The notes: generated from the sequence alone by a model not told the origin. 64,000 nucleotides of DNA from Microvirga vignae (GCF_001017175.1 NZ_LCYG01000003.1:1-64000), one strand, 5' to 3'. Positions 36,280-46,614 are shown, numbered from the stretch's first letter. Made by a program: numbers and translations.

Positions 36280-37515
36280 TCAGGCGGAAGCCGCATCCGC
36301 GATTCGCTTGGCCAAGGTCACGAGGCTCAAATCCGAGCCCGCCGGTCCCATAAGGGACAGGCCGAACGGTGCGCCGAGGCGCGAGGCGAGCGGGATCGAG
36401 ACCTGCGGCAGCCCGGAGAGCCCCGACAGGCAGAGCAGGTTCAGGGCGTTGTTGCGATAGTCGTTGAGCGCCTCGTCGCTCTCGGAAAGCAAAGGTGCCA
36501 CGTCCGGCATGGCCGGCAGAATCAGCACCGTGTCCTGAGCCAGCAGGGCGCTGAAGCGTGCCCGGAAGGCGCTGCGAATCACCTGCGCCTCGACCACTTG
36601 AGAATCGGTGACGCCGCGGGAGAATTCGAAACGGTCCGCCACGCCTGGTCCCAGAGGCGGATGGTAGCGCTCGATCATCGGCCCGTCGACGCCCCAGGCC
36701 TCCCGGCTCTGGATGTAGCGCATGGCCCAATAAAGAGCGGTGAAGCCTTCGGTGGCGACAGTCACATCCTCGGATGCGCCAAGCACCGCCTCGACTTGGC
36801 GGACGGCGGGCTCGAGCGCCTCCTTCGCCTCTCGGCCCAGAAGGCCGAAGGCATCCCTGGCCAGAAGAATCTTTGGGTTGGCTGACAAGGGGTTGCCGTC
36901 GGACCCGAGCATGACCTCACCCACCCGCACGAAGGTCGCGCCGTCGCGGGTGAAATATCCGCAGGTGTCGAAGGAGGGCGCGAGATCGTGGCAGAGTTCC
37001 AGGCTCACCCGGCCATGGGTGGAGCGGATGCCGAAGAGGCCGCAATGGCTGGCTGGCGCACGCACGGAACCGCCCGTATCGGTCCCGAGCGCGAAATCGC
37101 AGAGGCCGTTGGAGACGGCTGCCGCCGAGCCTGAGGAGGAGCCACCGGGAATGCGATTCGGCGCGCCACCATTCACAGGGGTTCCGAAATGGGCGTTCTT
37201 GCCGCTCATGGAGAAGGCAAGCTCGTCCGTGATCGTCTTGCCGACGAGCCGCGCCCCGGCATCGAGAAGCCTTTGCACGATCGGTGCCGTGCGGGTCTTG
37301 ATTCCGGACATCGCCAGCATGTGGGGCGATCCGCAGCTCGTCGGGTAGCCCGCGACATCGAACAGGTCCTTGGCCGCAAAGGTCAGCCCGGAGAGAGCCC
37401 CGCTCGCAGCATGAGGCACGGCAGCAGCCGGATAGGGCATGAAGGCGCGGGCGGGATCGGCATCGAGAAGCATGGGATCACAGAGCTTGAGGGAACGAGG
37501 CAGCGAATGTGTCAT
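36280..37515 (-). CDS. Amidase signature-family enzyme
   Basis: A 411-residue amidase. The Ser-cisSer-Lys triad is present: Lys in TFAAKDLFDVAG (about 50), Ser in PGGSSSGSAAAVS (about 123-135) and the nucleophile Ser in GTDTGGSVRAPAS. Its short length is like the compact amidase subgroup that includes plant AMI1 (indole-3-acetamide hydrolase), but substrate cannot be assigned. It is divergent from an amino-acid/amide-type ABC importer (112-bp gap), which may bring in its substrate. The ATG at 37515 follows GGGGAGGA closely. A very long in-frame extension upstream is antisense to that importer and is rejected. Confidence 0.9.
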   Translation of the reverse strand: MTHSLPRSLKLCDPMLLDADPARAFMPYPAAAVPHAASGALSGLTFAAKDLFDVAGYPTSCGSPHMLAMSGIKTRTAPIVQRLLDAGARLVGKTITDELAFSMSGKNAHFGTPVNGGAPNRIPGGSSSGSAAAVSNGLCDFALGTDTGGSVRAPASHCGLFGIRSTHGRVSLELCHDLAPSFDTCGYFTRDGATFVRVGEVMLGSDGNPLSANPKILLARDAFGLLGREAKEALEPAVRQVEAVLGASEDVTVATEGFTALYWAMRYIQSREAWGVDGPMIERYHPPLGPGVADRFEFSRGVTDSQVVEAQVIRSAFRARFSALLAQDTVLILPAMPDVAPLLSESDEALNDYRNNALNLLCLSGLSGLPQVSIPLASRLGAPFGLSLMGPAGSDLSLVTLAKRIADAASA

Positions 37516-37626
37516 TCCTCCCCTGGAACAAGCAAGGCATGAATCCGTGAACCTTGGCAGTTTGGGCTTTCTTCGGGCTATGATCGGCCCTACATCCACG
37601 CCGATCCTTGGAACAGGAACCGCATC

Positions 37627-38832
37627 ATGACGAAGGCATCGATGACCCGCTGGCTGGCTCTTGGACTGGCGCTTGCGTTCGCAAGCCCCTCCGCTGAGGC
37701 GCAGCAGGCCCCGATCAAGCTCGGCGAGCTCAATTCCTACGCCCGCTGGGCCGCCTTTACGGTGCCTTACCGCAACGGCTGGCAGATGGCGCTGGAGGAG
37801 ATCAACGCCAAAGGCGGCGTGCTCGGCCGCAAAATCGAGATCGTCTCCCGCGACGACGGCGCGACCACGGGCGATGCTACGCGCGTGGCGGACGAGCTGG
37901 TGAACCGCGAGGGCGTGTCCCTGCTCTTCGGCTCGTTCCAGTCGAATGTCGGCGTCGCCATGGCGGATTACGCCAACCAGAAGAAGATCCTCTACATCGC
38001 CGCGGAACCCCTGACCGACGCCGTCACCATGGCGCAGGGCAACCGCTATACCTTCCGCATCCGTCCCAGCAATTTCATGCAGGTCGGCATGCTGGTGGAT
38101 CAGGCAAAAGCTTCCGGCGCGAAGCGCTGGGCGATTGTTGCGCCGAACTACGAATACGGCCAGTCGGCGGCGGAAGTGTTCAAACGCCTCATCAAGGAGC
38201 GCGTGCCCGGAGCCGAGATCGTCGCCGAGCAGTATCCGGCGCTCGGCAAGATCGAGGCGGGTGCCACCGTCTCCGCGCTCGAACAGGCCAAGCCCGACGG
38301 CATCTTCAACGTGCTCTTCGGACCCGACCTCACGCAGTTCGTGCGCGAGGGCAACACGCGCGGCCTCTTTGAAGGCGCAACGGTTCTCTCTCTTCTGACC
38401 GGCGAGCCTGAATGGCTTCTTCCGCTGAAGGACGAAGTGCCGGAAGGCTGGACGGTGACGGGTTACCCTTGGGACGAGATCACCGATCCCAAGCACAAGG
38501 CCTTCATCGACTCCTATCGCGCTAAGTTCAACGATACTCCGCGCCTTGGTTCGCTTTTGGGCTACATGGTCCTCCATATGATCCGCGATACCATCGAGCG
38601 TGCAGGCTCCGTTGAGACCGATGCGCTGATCAAGGCGCTGGAGGATGCGAAATTCGACTCCGTCATCGGCCCCGTCACCATGCGTGGGCTGGACAACCAG
38701 TCCACCATGGGCGCCTGGGTTGGCAAGCTCGTGCTGAAAGGCCCCAATGGCGGTATGAAGGATTGGACCTACAAGGACGGCACGTCGTTCATGCCGACAG
38801 AAGCCGAGGTGAAGGCGGTGCGGAAGGATTGA
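37627..38832 (+). CDS. Branched-chain-amino-acid/amide-type ABC binding protein (LivK-like)
   Basis: A 401-residue Peripla_BP_6 family protein. The signal peptide ends near SAEA-QQ (about 24), with mature start APIKLGELNSYARWAAFTVP. The two-lobed fold shows GWQMALEEINAKGGVLGRKI and the SLLFGSFQSNVGVAMADYAN substrate-loop region. Members of this family bind leucine-type amino acids, short-chain amides, urea or aromatic acids; the neighbouring amidase favours an amide or amino acid. First gene of a four-gene importer operon. Confidence 0.92.
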   Translation: MTKASMTRWLALGLALAFASPSAEAQQAPIKLGELNSYARWAAFTVPYRNGWQMALEEINAKGGVLGRKIEIVSRDDGATTGDATRVADELVNREGVSLLFGSFQSNVGVAMADYANQKKILYIAAEPLTDAVTMAQGNRYTFRIRPSNFMQVGMLVDQAKASGAKRWAIVAPNYEYGQSAAEVFKRLIKERVPGAEIVAEQYPALGKIEAGATVSALEQAKPDGIFNVLFGPDLTQFVREGNTRGLFEGATVLSLLTGEPEWLLPLKDEVPEGWTVTGYPWDEITDPKHKAFIDSYRAKFNDTPRLGSLLGYMVLHMIRDTIERAGSVETDALIKALEDAKFDSVIGPVTMRGLDNQSTMGAWVGKLVLKGPNGGMKDWTYKDGTSFMPTEAEVKAVRKD

Positions 38833-38880
38833 TGGCTTGACGGCAGAGCGCGCAATCGACGTCCGTTGAGAGGATCGGCC

Positions 38881-40728
38881 ATGGACCTTTCCTTCCTCGC
38901 CATTCAGGCTCTCAACGGGCTCTCCAGCGCCTCGTCGCTCTTCATCACCGCCTGCGGCCTCACGCTCGTTTTCGGCGTCACGCGGATCGTGAACTTCGCG
39001 CACGGTTCGCTCTACATGATCGGCGCCTATACGGCTGCGACGCTCGTGCCGCGGCTGCTCGAACTCTCCTTCGGTCCGGCGACGTTCTGGGCCGGCATTC
39101 TCGCCTCCGCCATCATCGTCGGCCTGATCGGCGTCCTGATCGAAGTTCTGCTCCTGCGCCGCATCTATGGCGCACCGGAGCTGTTTCAGCTGCTCGCCAC
39201 CTTCGGCGTGGTGCTGGTGGTGCAGGACCTCACGATCCTGATCTTCGGCCCCGAGGACATTCTCGGGCCCCGTGCTCCAGGCCTGCGCGCACCGGTCGAA
39301 ATTCTCGGGCGACGTTTTCCGTCCTACGAACTCGTGCTCATCGCGGCCGGTCCCATCGTGCTCGCGCTCGTGTGGCTGCTCCTGCGCAAGACACGCTTCG
39401 GCGTTCTGGTGCGCGCGGCAACGCAGGATCGGGAGATGATTGCGGCGCTCGGCGTGAACCAGGCGCTGCTCTTCACGGGGACGCTGTTCCTCGGCGCATT
39501 TCTCGCAGGTCTCGGCGGCGCACTCCAGATTCCGCGCGTCTCGGCCAATGCGGGCATGGATCTCTCGATCATTGCCGAAGCCTTCGTCGTCACTGTCGTT
39601 GGCGGCATGGGCAGCGTGCCCGGTGCATTTCTGGCGGCGCTCATTATCGGCGAGCTGCAGGCCTTCGGTATCTTGATCTTTCCGAAGAGCACGCTTGTCG
39701 TCGTCTTCCTGCTCATGGCTGTCGTGCTCGCCGTCCGCCCTTATGGTTTCTTCGGACGTCCCGAAGTGATCGGCGGCACGCATGCGGTGGGCATCTCAAG
39801 CCAAAAGCACTCTCCTTTCGCGCCCCTGACGATCCTCGCCGTCGTCGGCACCCTCGCAAGCCTGCCGCTCATCGGCGATGCCTATGTGCTCAAGGTCGCC
39901 ACCGAGATCCTGATCTTCGCGCTCTTCGCCTTCAGCCTGCAGCTTCTCATCGGCGTCAGCGGAGTCGTAAGTTTCGGCCATGCCGCCTTCTTCGGATTAG
40001 GGGCCTATGGCGCGGCGCTTGCCGTGAAGTGGTTCGCGCTGCCAATGGAGGCCGCACTTCCTGCCGGGCTCTTTCTCGCGGCAGTCGGAGCCCTGATCAT
40101 CGGCGCTTTCGTGGTGCGCCTGTCGGGCATCTATCTCGCCATGATGACGCTTGCCGCTGCGCAGATCATCTTCGCCGTTGCCTTTCAGTGGGTCGATGTC
40201 ACCGGAGGCGATAACGGCATCGTCGGCGTGTGGCCTTCCGCCTGGGCGAGCCGGCAGGTGTCCTATTACCTCTTCACGCTTGCCGTCACCGCAGTGACCG
40301 TTCTGTTGTTGATGCGCATCATCAACGCACCATTCGGCTATTCGCTACGTGCCGCAAGGGATTCCGAAGCTCGGGCCGAAGCCATCGGCCTGAAGATTCG
40401 CCAGCATCGCTGGCTGGCCTTCACGATCTCAGGCGCAGCCGCCGGTCTCGCCGGTGGAATTTACGCCTTCTCTCGCGGCTCCGTGGATCCGACCCTGCTC
40501 GGTATCCCGACATCCGTGGATGCGCTGACGATGCTCCTCATCGGCGGCATCCAGACCGTCACCGGCCCGCTCGTGGGTGCCGGTGTTCTGCATGTGCTGC
40601 GCGATCAGATCATGCCGCTCACGTCCCTGTGGCGCCTGCTGCTGGGCCTGAGCATCATCGCCATCGTGCTCATCTTCCCGCGCGGTCTCGTGGGCACCGT
40701 TCGCACATGGCGGGAGGAACAGGCATGA
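38881..40728 (+). CDS. Fused LivH-LivM ABC permease
   Basis: A 615-residue permease in which two normally separate subunits are joined. Residues about 1-290 are LivH-like (GLTLVFGVTRIVNFAHGSLY, VVGGMGSVPGAFLAALIIGE). After a linker (about 290-325) residues 325-610 are LivM-like (SLQLLIGVSGVVSFGHAAFFGLG, GGIQTVTGPLVGAG). Both halves keep their family signatures, so the fusion should be functional as an internal heterodimer. The ATG at 38881 follows AGAGGA; a TTG at 38866 would be too close to that site. It overlaps the ATPase gene by 4 bp. Confidence 0.93.
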   Translation: MDLSFLAIQALNGLSSASSLFITACGLTLVFGVTRIVNFAHGSLYMIGAYTAATLVPRLLELSFGPATFWAGILASAIIVGLIGVLIEVLLLRRIYGAPELFQLLATFGVVLVVQDLTILIFGPEDILGPRAPGLRAPVEILGRRFPSYELVLIAAGPIVLALVWLLLRKTRFGVLVRAATQDREMIAALGVNQALLFTGTLFLGAFLAGLGGALQIPRVSANAGMDLSIIAEAFVVTVVGGMGSVPGAFLAALIIGELQAFGILIFPKSTLVVVFLLMAVVLAVRPYGFFGRPEVIGGTHAVGISSQKHSPFAPLTILAVVGTLASLPLIGDAYVLKVATEILIFALFAFSLQLLIGVSGVVSFGHAAFFGLGAYGAALAVKWFALPMEAALPAGLFLAAVGALIIGAFVVRLSGIYLAMMTLAAAQIIFAVAFQWVDVTGGDNGIVGVWPSAWASRQVSYYLFTLAVTAVTVLLLMRIINAPFGYSLRAARDSEARAEAIGLKIRQHRWLAFTISGAAAGLAGGIYAFSRGSVDPTLLGIPTSVDALTMLLIGGIQTVTGPLVGAGVLHVLRDQIMPLTSLWRLLLGLSIIAIVLIFPRGLVGTVRTWREEQA

Positions 40729-41519
40729 CGCTTCTCTCCGTACAAGACTTGAGCAAATCCTTCGGCGGCGTGGCGGCGGCGCGGGACGTGAGCTTCATGC
40801 TCGAACGGGGCGAGATGCTTGCCATCATCGGGCCGAACGGTGCCGGGAAATCCACCGTTTTCAACATGGTTGGCGGACAGCTGCGTCCCGATCATGGTGC
40901 TGTTCTGCTTGATGGGCAGAACATCACGCTTGCCTCACCGCAAAAGCGTTTTCGTCTTGGCGTCGGGCGCACCTTCCAGGTGGCGCAGACTTTTCTCTCC
41001 ATGAGTGTGGCCGAGAACGTGCAGATGGCCCTTGTCAGCCACAACCGGAAAAGCACCGCGCTCTGGGCTCCGGCACGCATGCGCTATCACGAAGAGGCAC
41101 TTGCGCTGCTGGAGCAGGTGGGCATGGCGGAATCCGCCGATCACCCTTGCTCGGCGCTGGCCTATGGCGACGTGAAGCGCGTGGAACTCGCCATTGCACT
41201 GGCGGGGCGACCGAAGCTCCTGCTGATGGATGAGCCCACCGCCGGCATGGCGACACGGGAAAGGGCCGCCCTGATGGATCTGACCGCTGAGATCGCGGAC
41301 GCGAAGGGGATCGGCGTTCTCTTCACCGAGCATGACATGGATGTGGTGTTCGGCCATGCGGAGCGAGTGATCGTCCTCGTGCGCGGGCGGATCATCGCCA
41401 CCGGCTCGCCCGAAGAGATCCGCCAGATCGAGGAAGTACGGCGTGCCTATCTGGGCGACGACCATGCGCTGGAAAAGCCGAAAGGGGTGAGCCCGGCGGA
41501 AGGGGTGAGCCCGGCATGA
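40725..41519 (+). CDS. Amino-acid/amide ABC importer ATPase 1 (LivG-like)
   Basis: A 264-residue ATPase. Walker A is GPNGAGKST, and the LivG-type helix reads GVGRTFQVAQTFLSMSVAENV. The signature region is LAYGDVKRVELAIAL instead of LSYGQQRR/LSGG, Walker B is LLLMDEPTAGM, and the switch His is in FTEHDMDVV. The ATG at 40725 overlaps the permease stop (ATGA). The extreme C-terminus carries an 18-bp tandem duplication giving KGVSPAEGVSPA, absent from typical LivG. It overlaps livF by 4 bp. Confidence 0.93.
   Translation: MTLLSVQDLSKSFGGVAAARDVSFMLERGEMLAIIGPNGAGKSTVFNMVGGQLRPDHGAVLLDGQNITLASPQKRFRLGVGRTFQVAQTFLSMSVAENVQMALVSHNRKSTALWAPARMRYHEEALALLEQVGMAESADHPCSALAYGDVKRVELAIALAGRPKLLLMDEPTAGMATRERAALMDLTAEIADAKGIGVLFTEHDMDVVFGHAERVIVLVRGRIIATGSPEEIRQIEEVRRAYLGDDHALEKPKGVSPAEGVSPA
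41482..41517 (+). repeat. 18-bp tandem duplication at the livG 3' end
   Basis: Two adjacent copies of AAGGGGTGAGCCCGGCGG (41482-41499 and 41500-41517, 16 of 18 identical). It adds six residues to LivG and contains GGGGTGAG, a ribosome-binding-site-like segment, just ahead of the livF start at 41516, so the duplication also duplicates the livF SD region. Confidence 0.8.
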
Positions 41520-42229
41520 GCGAGCCGCTTCTCGAAATCTGGAATCTCACCGCTTCTTATGGCCGCGCCCAGGTGCTGTTCGGCCTGACCTTCGGGCTCA
41601 ATGCAGGCGAGGTCCTGGCGCTCATCGGGCGCAATGGCGCAGGAAAGACCACCACCTTGAAGGCCATTATGGGCCTCGTGCCCGCAACGGCCCAAAAGGC
41701 CACCTTCAAGGGCCGCTCCCTCGCACGCCTTCCCACCTACAAGATCGCCCGCCTGGGGCTAGGCTATGTCCCAGAGGATCGGCGCATCTTCACCGACCTG
41801 ACGGTGGAGGAAAATTTGGAGGCAGGCCGCAAGGCGGCGGGTCCGGGCCGCTCCCCCTGGACGCCGGAGCGGCTGTTCCGGCTCTTTCCCAACCTGGCCG
41901 AGATGCGGGGGCGGCGTGGCAATCAGATGTCCGGCGGCGAGCAGCAGATGCTCACCATCGCACGCACCCTCATGGGCAATCCGGATGCCATTCTGCTGGA
42001 CGAGCCGTCCGAGGGCATCGCCCCCGTGGTCGTACAAATGATGGCGGAGGCGATCCGGGCCATGAAGGCCGAAGGCGTGGCCGTGCTCCTTTCCGAGCAG
42101 AACTGGGCCTTCGCGGCCGGCATCAGCGACCGCACCATCGTGATCGAACGCGGCGAAATGCGCTTCCAAGGCTCCATCGACGAGCTCATGACCAACGAGT
42201 CCTTGAGGGCGGAGACGCTAGGGATCTAG
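41516..42229 (+). CDS. Amino-acid/amide ABC importer ATPase 2 (LivF-like)
   Basis: A 237-residue ATPase of the LivF type. Walker A GRNGAGKTT, family segment LGYVPEDRRIFTDLTVEENL, signature MSGGEQQMLTIARTL, Walker B AILLDEPSEGIAP and an unusual switch segment VLLSEQNWAFA (Gln replaces the usual His, as in many LivF proteins). It pairs with the LivG-like protein to drive the fused LivHM permease. Last gene of the operon. Confidence 0.94.
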   Translation: MSEPLLEIWNLTASYGRAQVLFGLTFGLNAGEVLALIGRNGAGKTTTLKAIMGLVPATAQKATFKGRSLARLPTYKIARLGLGYVPEDRRIFTDLTVEENLEAGRKAAGPGRSPWTPERLFRLFPNLAEMRGRRGNQMSGGEQQMLTIARTLMGNPDAILLDEPSEGIAPVVVQMMAEAIRAMKAEGVAVLLSEQNWAFAAGISDRTIVIERGEMRFQGSIDELMTNESLRAETLGI

Positions 42230-42269
42230 TAATGGCCCAGATACGGAAACAAACGTAGCCCTTAAACCA

Positions 42270-42298
42270 TTGACGCGACGGGCCGAAAAGTCGATATC
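42270..42298 (+). promoter_or_regulatory. Putative promoter of the ferredoxin gene
   Basis: TTGACG (42270-42275) and GATATC (42293-42298) with a 17-bp spacer lie 63 bp before the ferredoxin ATG. It fits alphaproteobacterial promoters reasonably well, and the preceding operon ends 40 bp earlier. Confidence 0.45.
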
Positions 42299-42361
42299 CA
42301 GCCCAAACGGCGCGGGCTCCCGCGCCATTCCTCTGACCCTACGCTAAGGAATTCCCGCTTC

Positions 42362-43793
<1,432 letters not shown>

Positions 43794-43860
43794 TCAGAGT
43801 TCATGGAGATGGGCCCGCTCGCCTCTTGCGGAGCAGGCCCGTTCCTGAAACTCTCTCCCT

Positions 43861-45099
43861 ATGACAAATCGACCCGATCTCACCCTCGGCCGCCGCGTGA
43901 TGGCGATGATCGAGGATCTGGCCCGGCATACGGACGAGTATGGGAGCCTGACGCGTCTCTATCTCTCGCCCGCCCATCGCGCCGCAGCCGATACGACGCT
44001 GGAGTTCATGCGCGAAGCCGGGCTCAAGGCCCATATCGACGCGCTCGGTTCCGTGGTGGGCCGCCTGGACGGCGCCAATCCGGAAGCGCCTGCCCTCCTC
44101 ATCGGCTCCCATATCGATACGGTCGTGGATGCCGGCCGCTATGACGGCAATCTCGGCGTCGTGCTCGGCATCGTCGTGGCCGAGGCCCTGAAGGCTGAAG
44201 GCCTTACGCCCTCCTGTCCCATCGAGATCGTGGCCTTCGGGGACGAGGAGAATGTCCGCTTCCCCACCAATCTCTCCACGTCTTATGCTCTTGCAGGGCG
44301 CTACGATCCGGCCTGGCTCGACGGCAGGGATGCGAACGGCATCAGCTTACGGGATGCGCTGCTCGAATTCGGCGGCGACCCTCTCGGCATCGCAGCCCTG
44401 GCGCGCGACCCGGCGCGTTACCGCGGCTATCTCGAAGTGCATATCGAACAGGGTCCGCAGCTCGAGGCGCGCAACCTTCCCGTCGGCATCGTCTCTGCCA
44501 TCAACGGCATCACCCGCGCCCGCGCCTATGTGATCGGCGAGGCGGGACACGCGGGCACCGTGCCGATGAACATGCGTCGCGATGCGCTGGCAGCGGTTGC
44601 CGAGATGATCGGCATCGTGGAGCGCGCAAGCTCCACACGTCACGACACGGTCGCGACCGTGGGCGTGGCCCAGGTGCAGCCCGGTGCGATCAACGTCATT
44701 CCGGCACGCGTCGATTTCACGCTCGATGCCCGCTCGCCCGACGATGCGGTGCGCCATGCCATGGTGCAGGACATCGTCACCGAATGCGAGGCCGCCGCTC
44801 AGCGGCGCGGCGTCTCGCTTACGCTCGAGCCCTTCATGGAATCGCCCGCCACACCCATGGACAAGGATCTCATGGCGCAGTTGGAAGAAGCCGTGAAAAG
44901 TTTACGCATCGAGCCGATGCGCCTTGTCTCGGGCGCGGGGCACGATGCGGTGGCCATCGCGAACCTCTGCCCGGCCGCCATGCTGTTCGTGCGCTGCAAG
45001 GGCGGCATCAGTCACAACCCGGCCGAGTCGATCACGCTCGAGGATGCGGACACGGCGGCCCGCGTCTTGTTTCAGGCCGTCAAAAGGATTGTCGCTTGA
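43861..45099 (+). CDS. M20-family Zn-dependent amidohydrolase (allantoate/N-carbamoyl amino acid type)
   Basis: A 412-residue enzyme of the hydantoinase/carbamoylase (AllC/AmaB/HyuC) group. Metal ligands are in GSHIDTVVDAGRYDGNLGV (His and bridging Asp), GDEENVRF (the Glu pair), EVHIEQGPQLE (His) and ISHNPAES (His). The dimerisation domain is in the middle (GEAGHAGTVPMNMRRDALAA). It hydrolyses a ureido or N-acyl compound, releasing ammonia, CO2 or an amino acid. The next gene, an acetyltransferase, overlaps its stop by 4 bp (TTGA). Confidence 0.9.
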   Translation: MTNRPDLTLGRRVMAMIEDLARHTDEYGSLTRLYLSPAHRAAADTTLEFMREAGLKAHIDALGSVVGRLDGANPEAPALLIGSHIDTVVDAGRYDGNLGVVLGIVVAEALKAEGLTPSCPIEIVAFGDEENVRFPTNLSTSYALAGRYDPAWLDGRDANGISLRDALLEFGGDPLGIAALARDPARYRGYLEVHIEQGPQLEARNLPVGIVSAINGITRARAYVIGEAGHAGTVPMNMRRDALAAVAEMIGIVERASSTRHDTVATVGVAQVQPGAINVIPARVDFTLDARSPDDAVRHAMVQDIVTECEAAAQRRGVSLTLEPFMESPATPMDKDLMAQLEEAVKSLRIEPMRLVSGAGHDAVAIANLCPAAMLFVRCKGGISHNPAESITLEDADTAARVLFQAVKRIVA

Positions 45100-45536
45100 A
45101 CTTCCATCTCGAGCTTCTCCCGAAGCCGCACTCCATCGTCCGCCAGATCATTCTCAACGGCCTCAGCGACTTCAATCGCAACGCTTTCATGCCGGATCTG
45201 AAGACCGAGGATCTGGCTGTCGTCATCCGCGCCGTCGACTCCAGGACCATCGTCGGCGGGTTGTGGGCTCATACCGGTTGGGAATGGCTGACGATCGAGC
45301 TGATCTTCGTGCCGGAGAGCCTGCGCAAGCAAGGGATCGCGCGCAGCCTGATCGCGATGGCGGAGAAAGAGGCCATCAGGCGCGGGTGCCATTCCGCGTG
45401 GCTCGACACGCTCAACTCTGAGGCTCTCGCTCTCTACGAGCGGCTTGGATACGGGTGCTTCGGCGAACTCAAGGATTTTCCGAAAGGCTCGAGCCGTTTC
45501 TTCCTGCAAAAGAAGCTCGCTGCTGAGGTTTCTTAG
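45096..45536 (+). CDS. GNAT-family N-acetyltransferase
   Basis: A 146-residue acetyltransferase. The acetyl-CoA-binding motif A is LIFVPESLRKQGIARSLIAM (R-x-x-G-x-A), followed by motif B LNSEALALYERLGYGCFGEL. A TTG start at 45096 overlaps the preceding stop codon (TTGA) and has AAAAGGA seven bases upstream, which makes this start convincing despite being non-ATG; the frame further upstream lies inside the M20 gene. It is probably co-translated with the amidohydrolase. Substrate unknown. The TAG stop (45534-45536) is the left end of a repeat element. Confidence 0.85.
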   Translation: MNFHLELLPKPHSIVRQIILNGLSDFNRNAFMPDLKTEDLAVVIRAVDSRTIVGGLWAHTGWEWLTIELIFVPESLRKQGIARSLIAMAEKEAIRRGCHSAWLDTLNSEALALYERLGYGCFGELKDFPKGSSRFFLQKKLAAEVS

Positions 45537-45694
45537 AGCATCGGATGAGAAAAGTGGACCTGCACTTTTGGAATTGATCCGATGCTCTCTTCATAGAGCA
45601 GCGCATCGTTCGGGGCGGAACCGGAGGTCCGCGTCAGCGACCCGAAGGGCCGCGCTAGCGAAAAATCGGGTCCACATTTCCGCGCGATGCGCTA
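45534..45694. repeat. Two-module palindromic intergenic element (copy E), stop codons at both ends
   Basis: The longest copy. Module 1 begins TAGAGCATCGGATGAGAAAA (45534) and ends GATCCGATGCTC (45585). Module 2 spans GAGCAGCGCATCG to GCGATGCGCTA (45597-45694) and includes an internal GGTCCGCGTCAGCGACCCGA segment. The left TAG ends the rightward GNAT gene; the right CTA is the TAG stop of the leftward GNAT gene. The element thus exactly fills the gap between two convergent genes. Confidence 0.9.
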
Positions 45695-46207
45695 GCCGCG
45701 CCAATCCTCCGAGAGGACGGCCCACCGCTCGTGATCACGCCATTCGCCATTGATCTTGAGATAACGCGGCGAGTAGCCCTCCTGCCGGAAGGCGAGACGC
45801 TTCACGAGCGCGCGTGACGGCTCGTTGCCGGGCTGGATGTTGGCTTCCAGGCGATGGAGCCCGAGTTCGTTGAAGGCATGTGTCACCACGAGGCCAACAG
45901 CCTCGCTCATCAGGCCGCGTCCATTCATGCCCGCAACGGCGTAATAGCCCATATACGCATTCTGAAAGAAGCCGCGCACGATCTCGCTGAGGTTGATGAC
46001 GCCGACGATCCTGTTGCTCGCGCGCTCGCGCGCGATGAATCCAACGGATCTGTCTCCATCGCAACGGGAGAGATAGCCCTGGAAACTTGCAAGATCGCGG
46101 CAGGGCGACACCCATGGTTCATGCAGCGCAAGGCTCGCGAGATTGGCCGAGACCAGTTCGGGTCCATCGGCCGACCGGACATGGTTGATGATAACGCGCG
46201 GCTGCAT
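45692..46207 (-). CDS. GNAT-family acetyltransferase, RimJ/RimL type
   Basis: A 171-residue GNAT protein of the ribosomal-protein-acetyltransferase-like group. It shows GFIARERASNRIVGVINLSE, the acetyl-CoA motif YYAVAGMNGRGLMSEAVGLV and the C-terminal HRLEANIQPGNEPSRALVKR, all typical of RimJ/RimL. The ATG at 46207 has AGGGATG upstream; earlier in-frame ATGs (46216, 46234) lack a fitting site. Targets may be protein N-termini or small molecules. Its TAG stop is the right end of the adjoining repeat element. Confidence 0.88.
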   Translation of the reverse strand: MQPRVIINHVRSADGPELVSANLASLALHEPWVSPCRDLASFQGYLSRCDGDRSVGFIARERASNRIVGVINLSEIVRGFFQNAYMGYYAVAGMNGRGLMSEAVGLVVTHAFNELGLHRLEANIQPGNEPSRALVKRLAFRQEGYSPRYLKINGEWRDHERWAVLSEDWRG

Positions 46208-46284
46208 GCTATTCATCCCTATTTCAGGAACCATGACTTAGACATTGAAGTTGTCGTCCGTCCCTTGCAACGAAAGATAGGATC

Positions 46285-46590
46285 ATGCGAGCGTCCATCA
46301 TCCCTGCCATCGCTATTGTCTTCAGCGCCGGTTTTCTTGCCTCCGCCCCGGAAGCGCAGGCCCGTTTCAGCCCGCAGCAGATCGAAGCGCCTTCCCTCGT
46401 CGAGAACGTGGCCTGCGTCACCCGCCGCGTCCGAACGGTGCGTCCGAACGGTCGCGTCGTCTATCGCACCGTCCGCAACTGTGGTGTACCGGCCTGGCAA
46501 GTCAGGCCTACCCGCTGCCGCGTCGTGCAGGAACGTGTCTATCGTCCGAACGGCAATGTGATCGTACGCAACGTGCGTCGCTGCCGCTGA
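46285..46590 (+). CDS. Small secreted Arg-rich protein with internal repeat
   Basis: A 101-residue protein with a signal peptide (MRASIIPAIAIVFSAGFLAS, cleavage near AQA-RF at 26). The mature part is strongly basic (about 20 Arg) and contains two copies of a motif: RPNGRVVYRTVRNC (about 52-65) and RPNGNVIVRNVRRC (87-100). The four Cys (44, 65, 78, 100) could form disulphides in the periplasm. I do not recognise a characterised family; small secreted proteins of this kind are common in Rhizobiales. AGGA precedes the ATG. It is divergent from the GNAT gene and followed by a terminator. Confidence 0.8.
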   Translation: MRASIIPAIAIVFSAGFLASAPEAQARFSPQQIEAPSLVENVACVTRRVRTVRPNGRVVYRTVRNCGVPAWQVRPTRCRVVQERVYRPNGNVIVRNVRRCR

Positions 46591-46614
46591 TCCAAGAACG
46601 CCTGACATCTCAGG

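Noticed and set aside
37516-39783. A 1167-codon minus-strand frame extending the amidase across the importer genes
   Set aside because: The upstream part is antisense to livK and the livH half, reads as low-complexity His/Asp/Gly/Arg-rich protein, and arises from GC-rich codon bias. The amidase family homology starts only at 37515.
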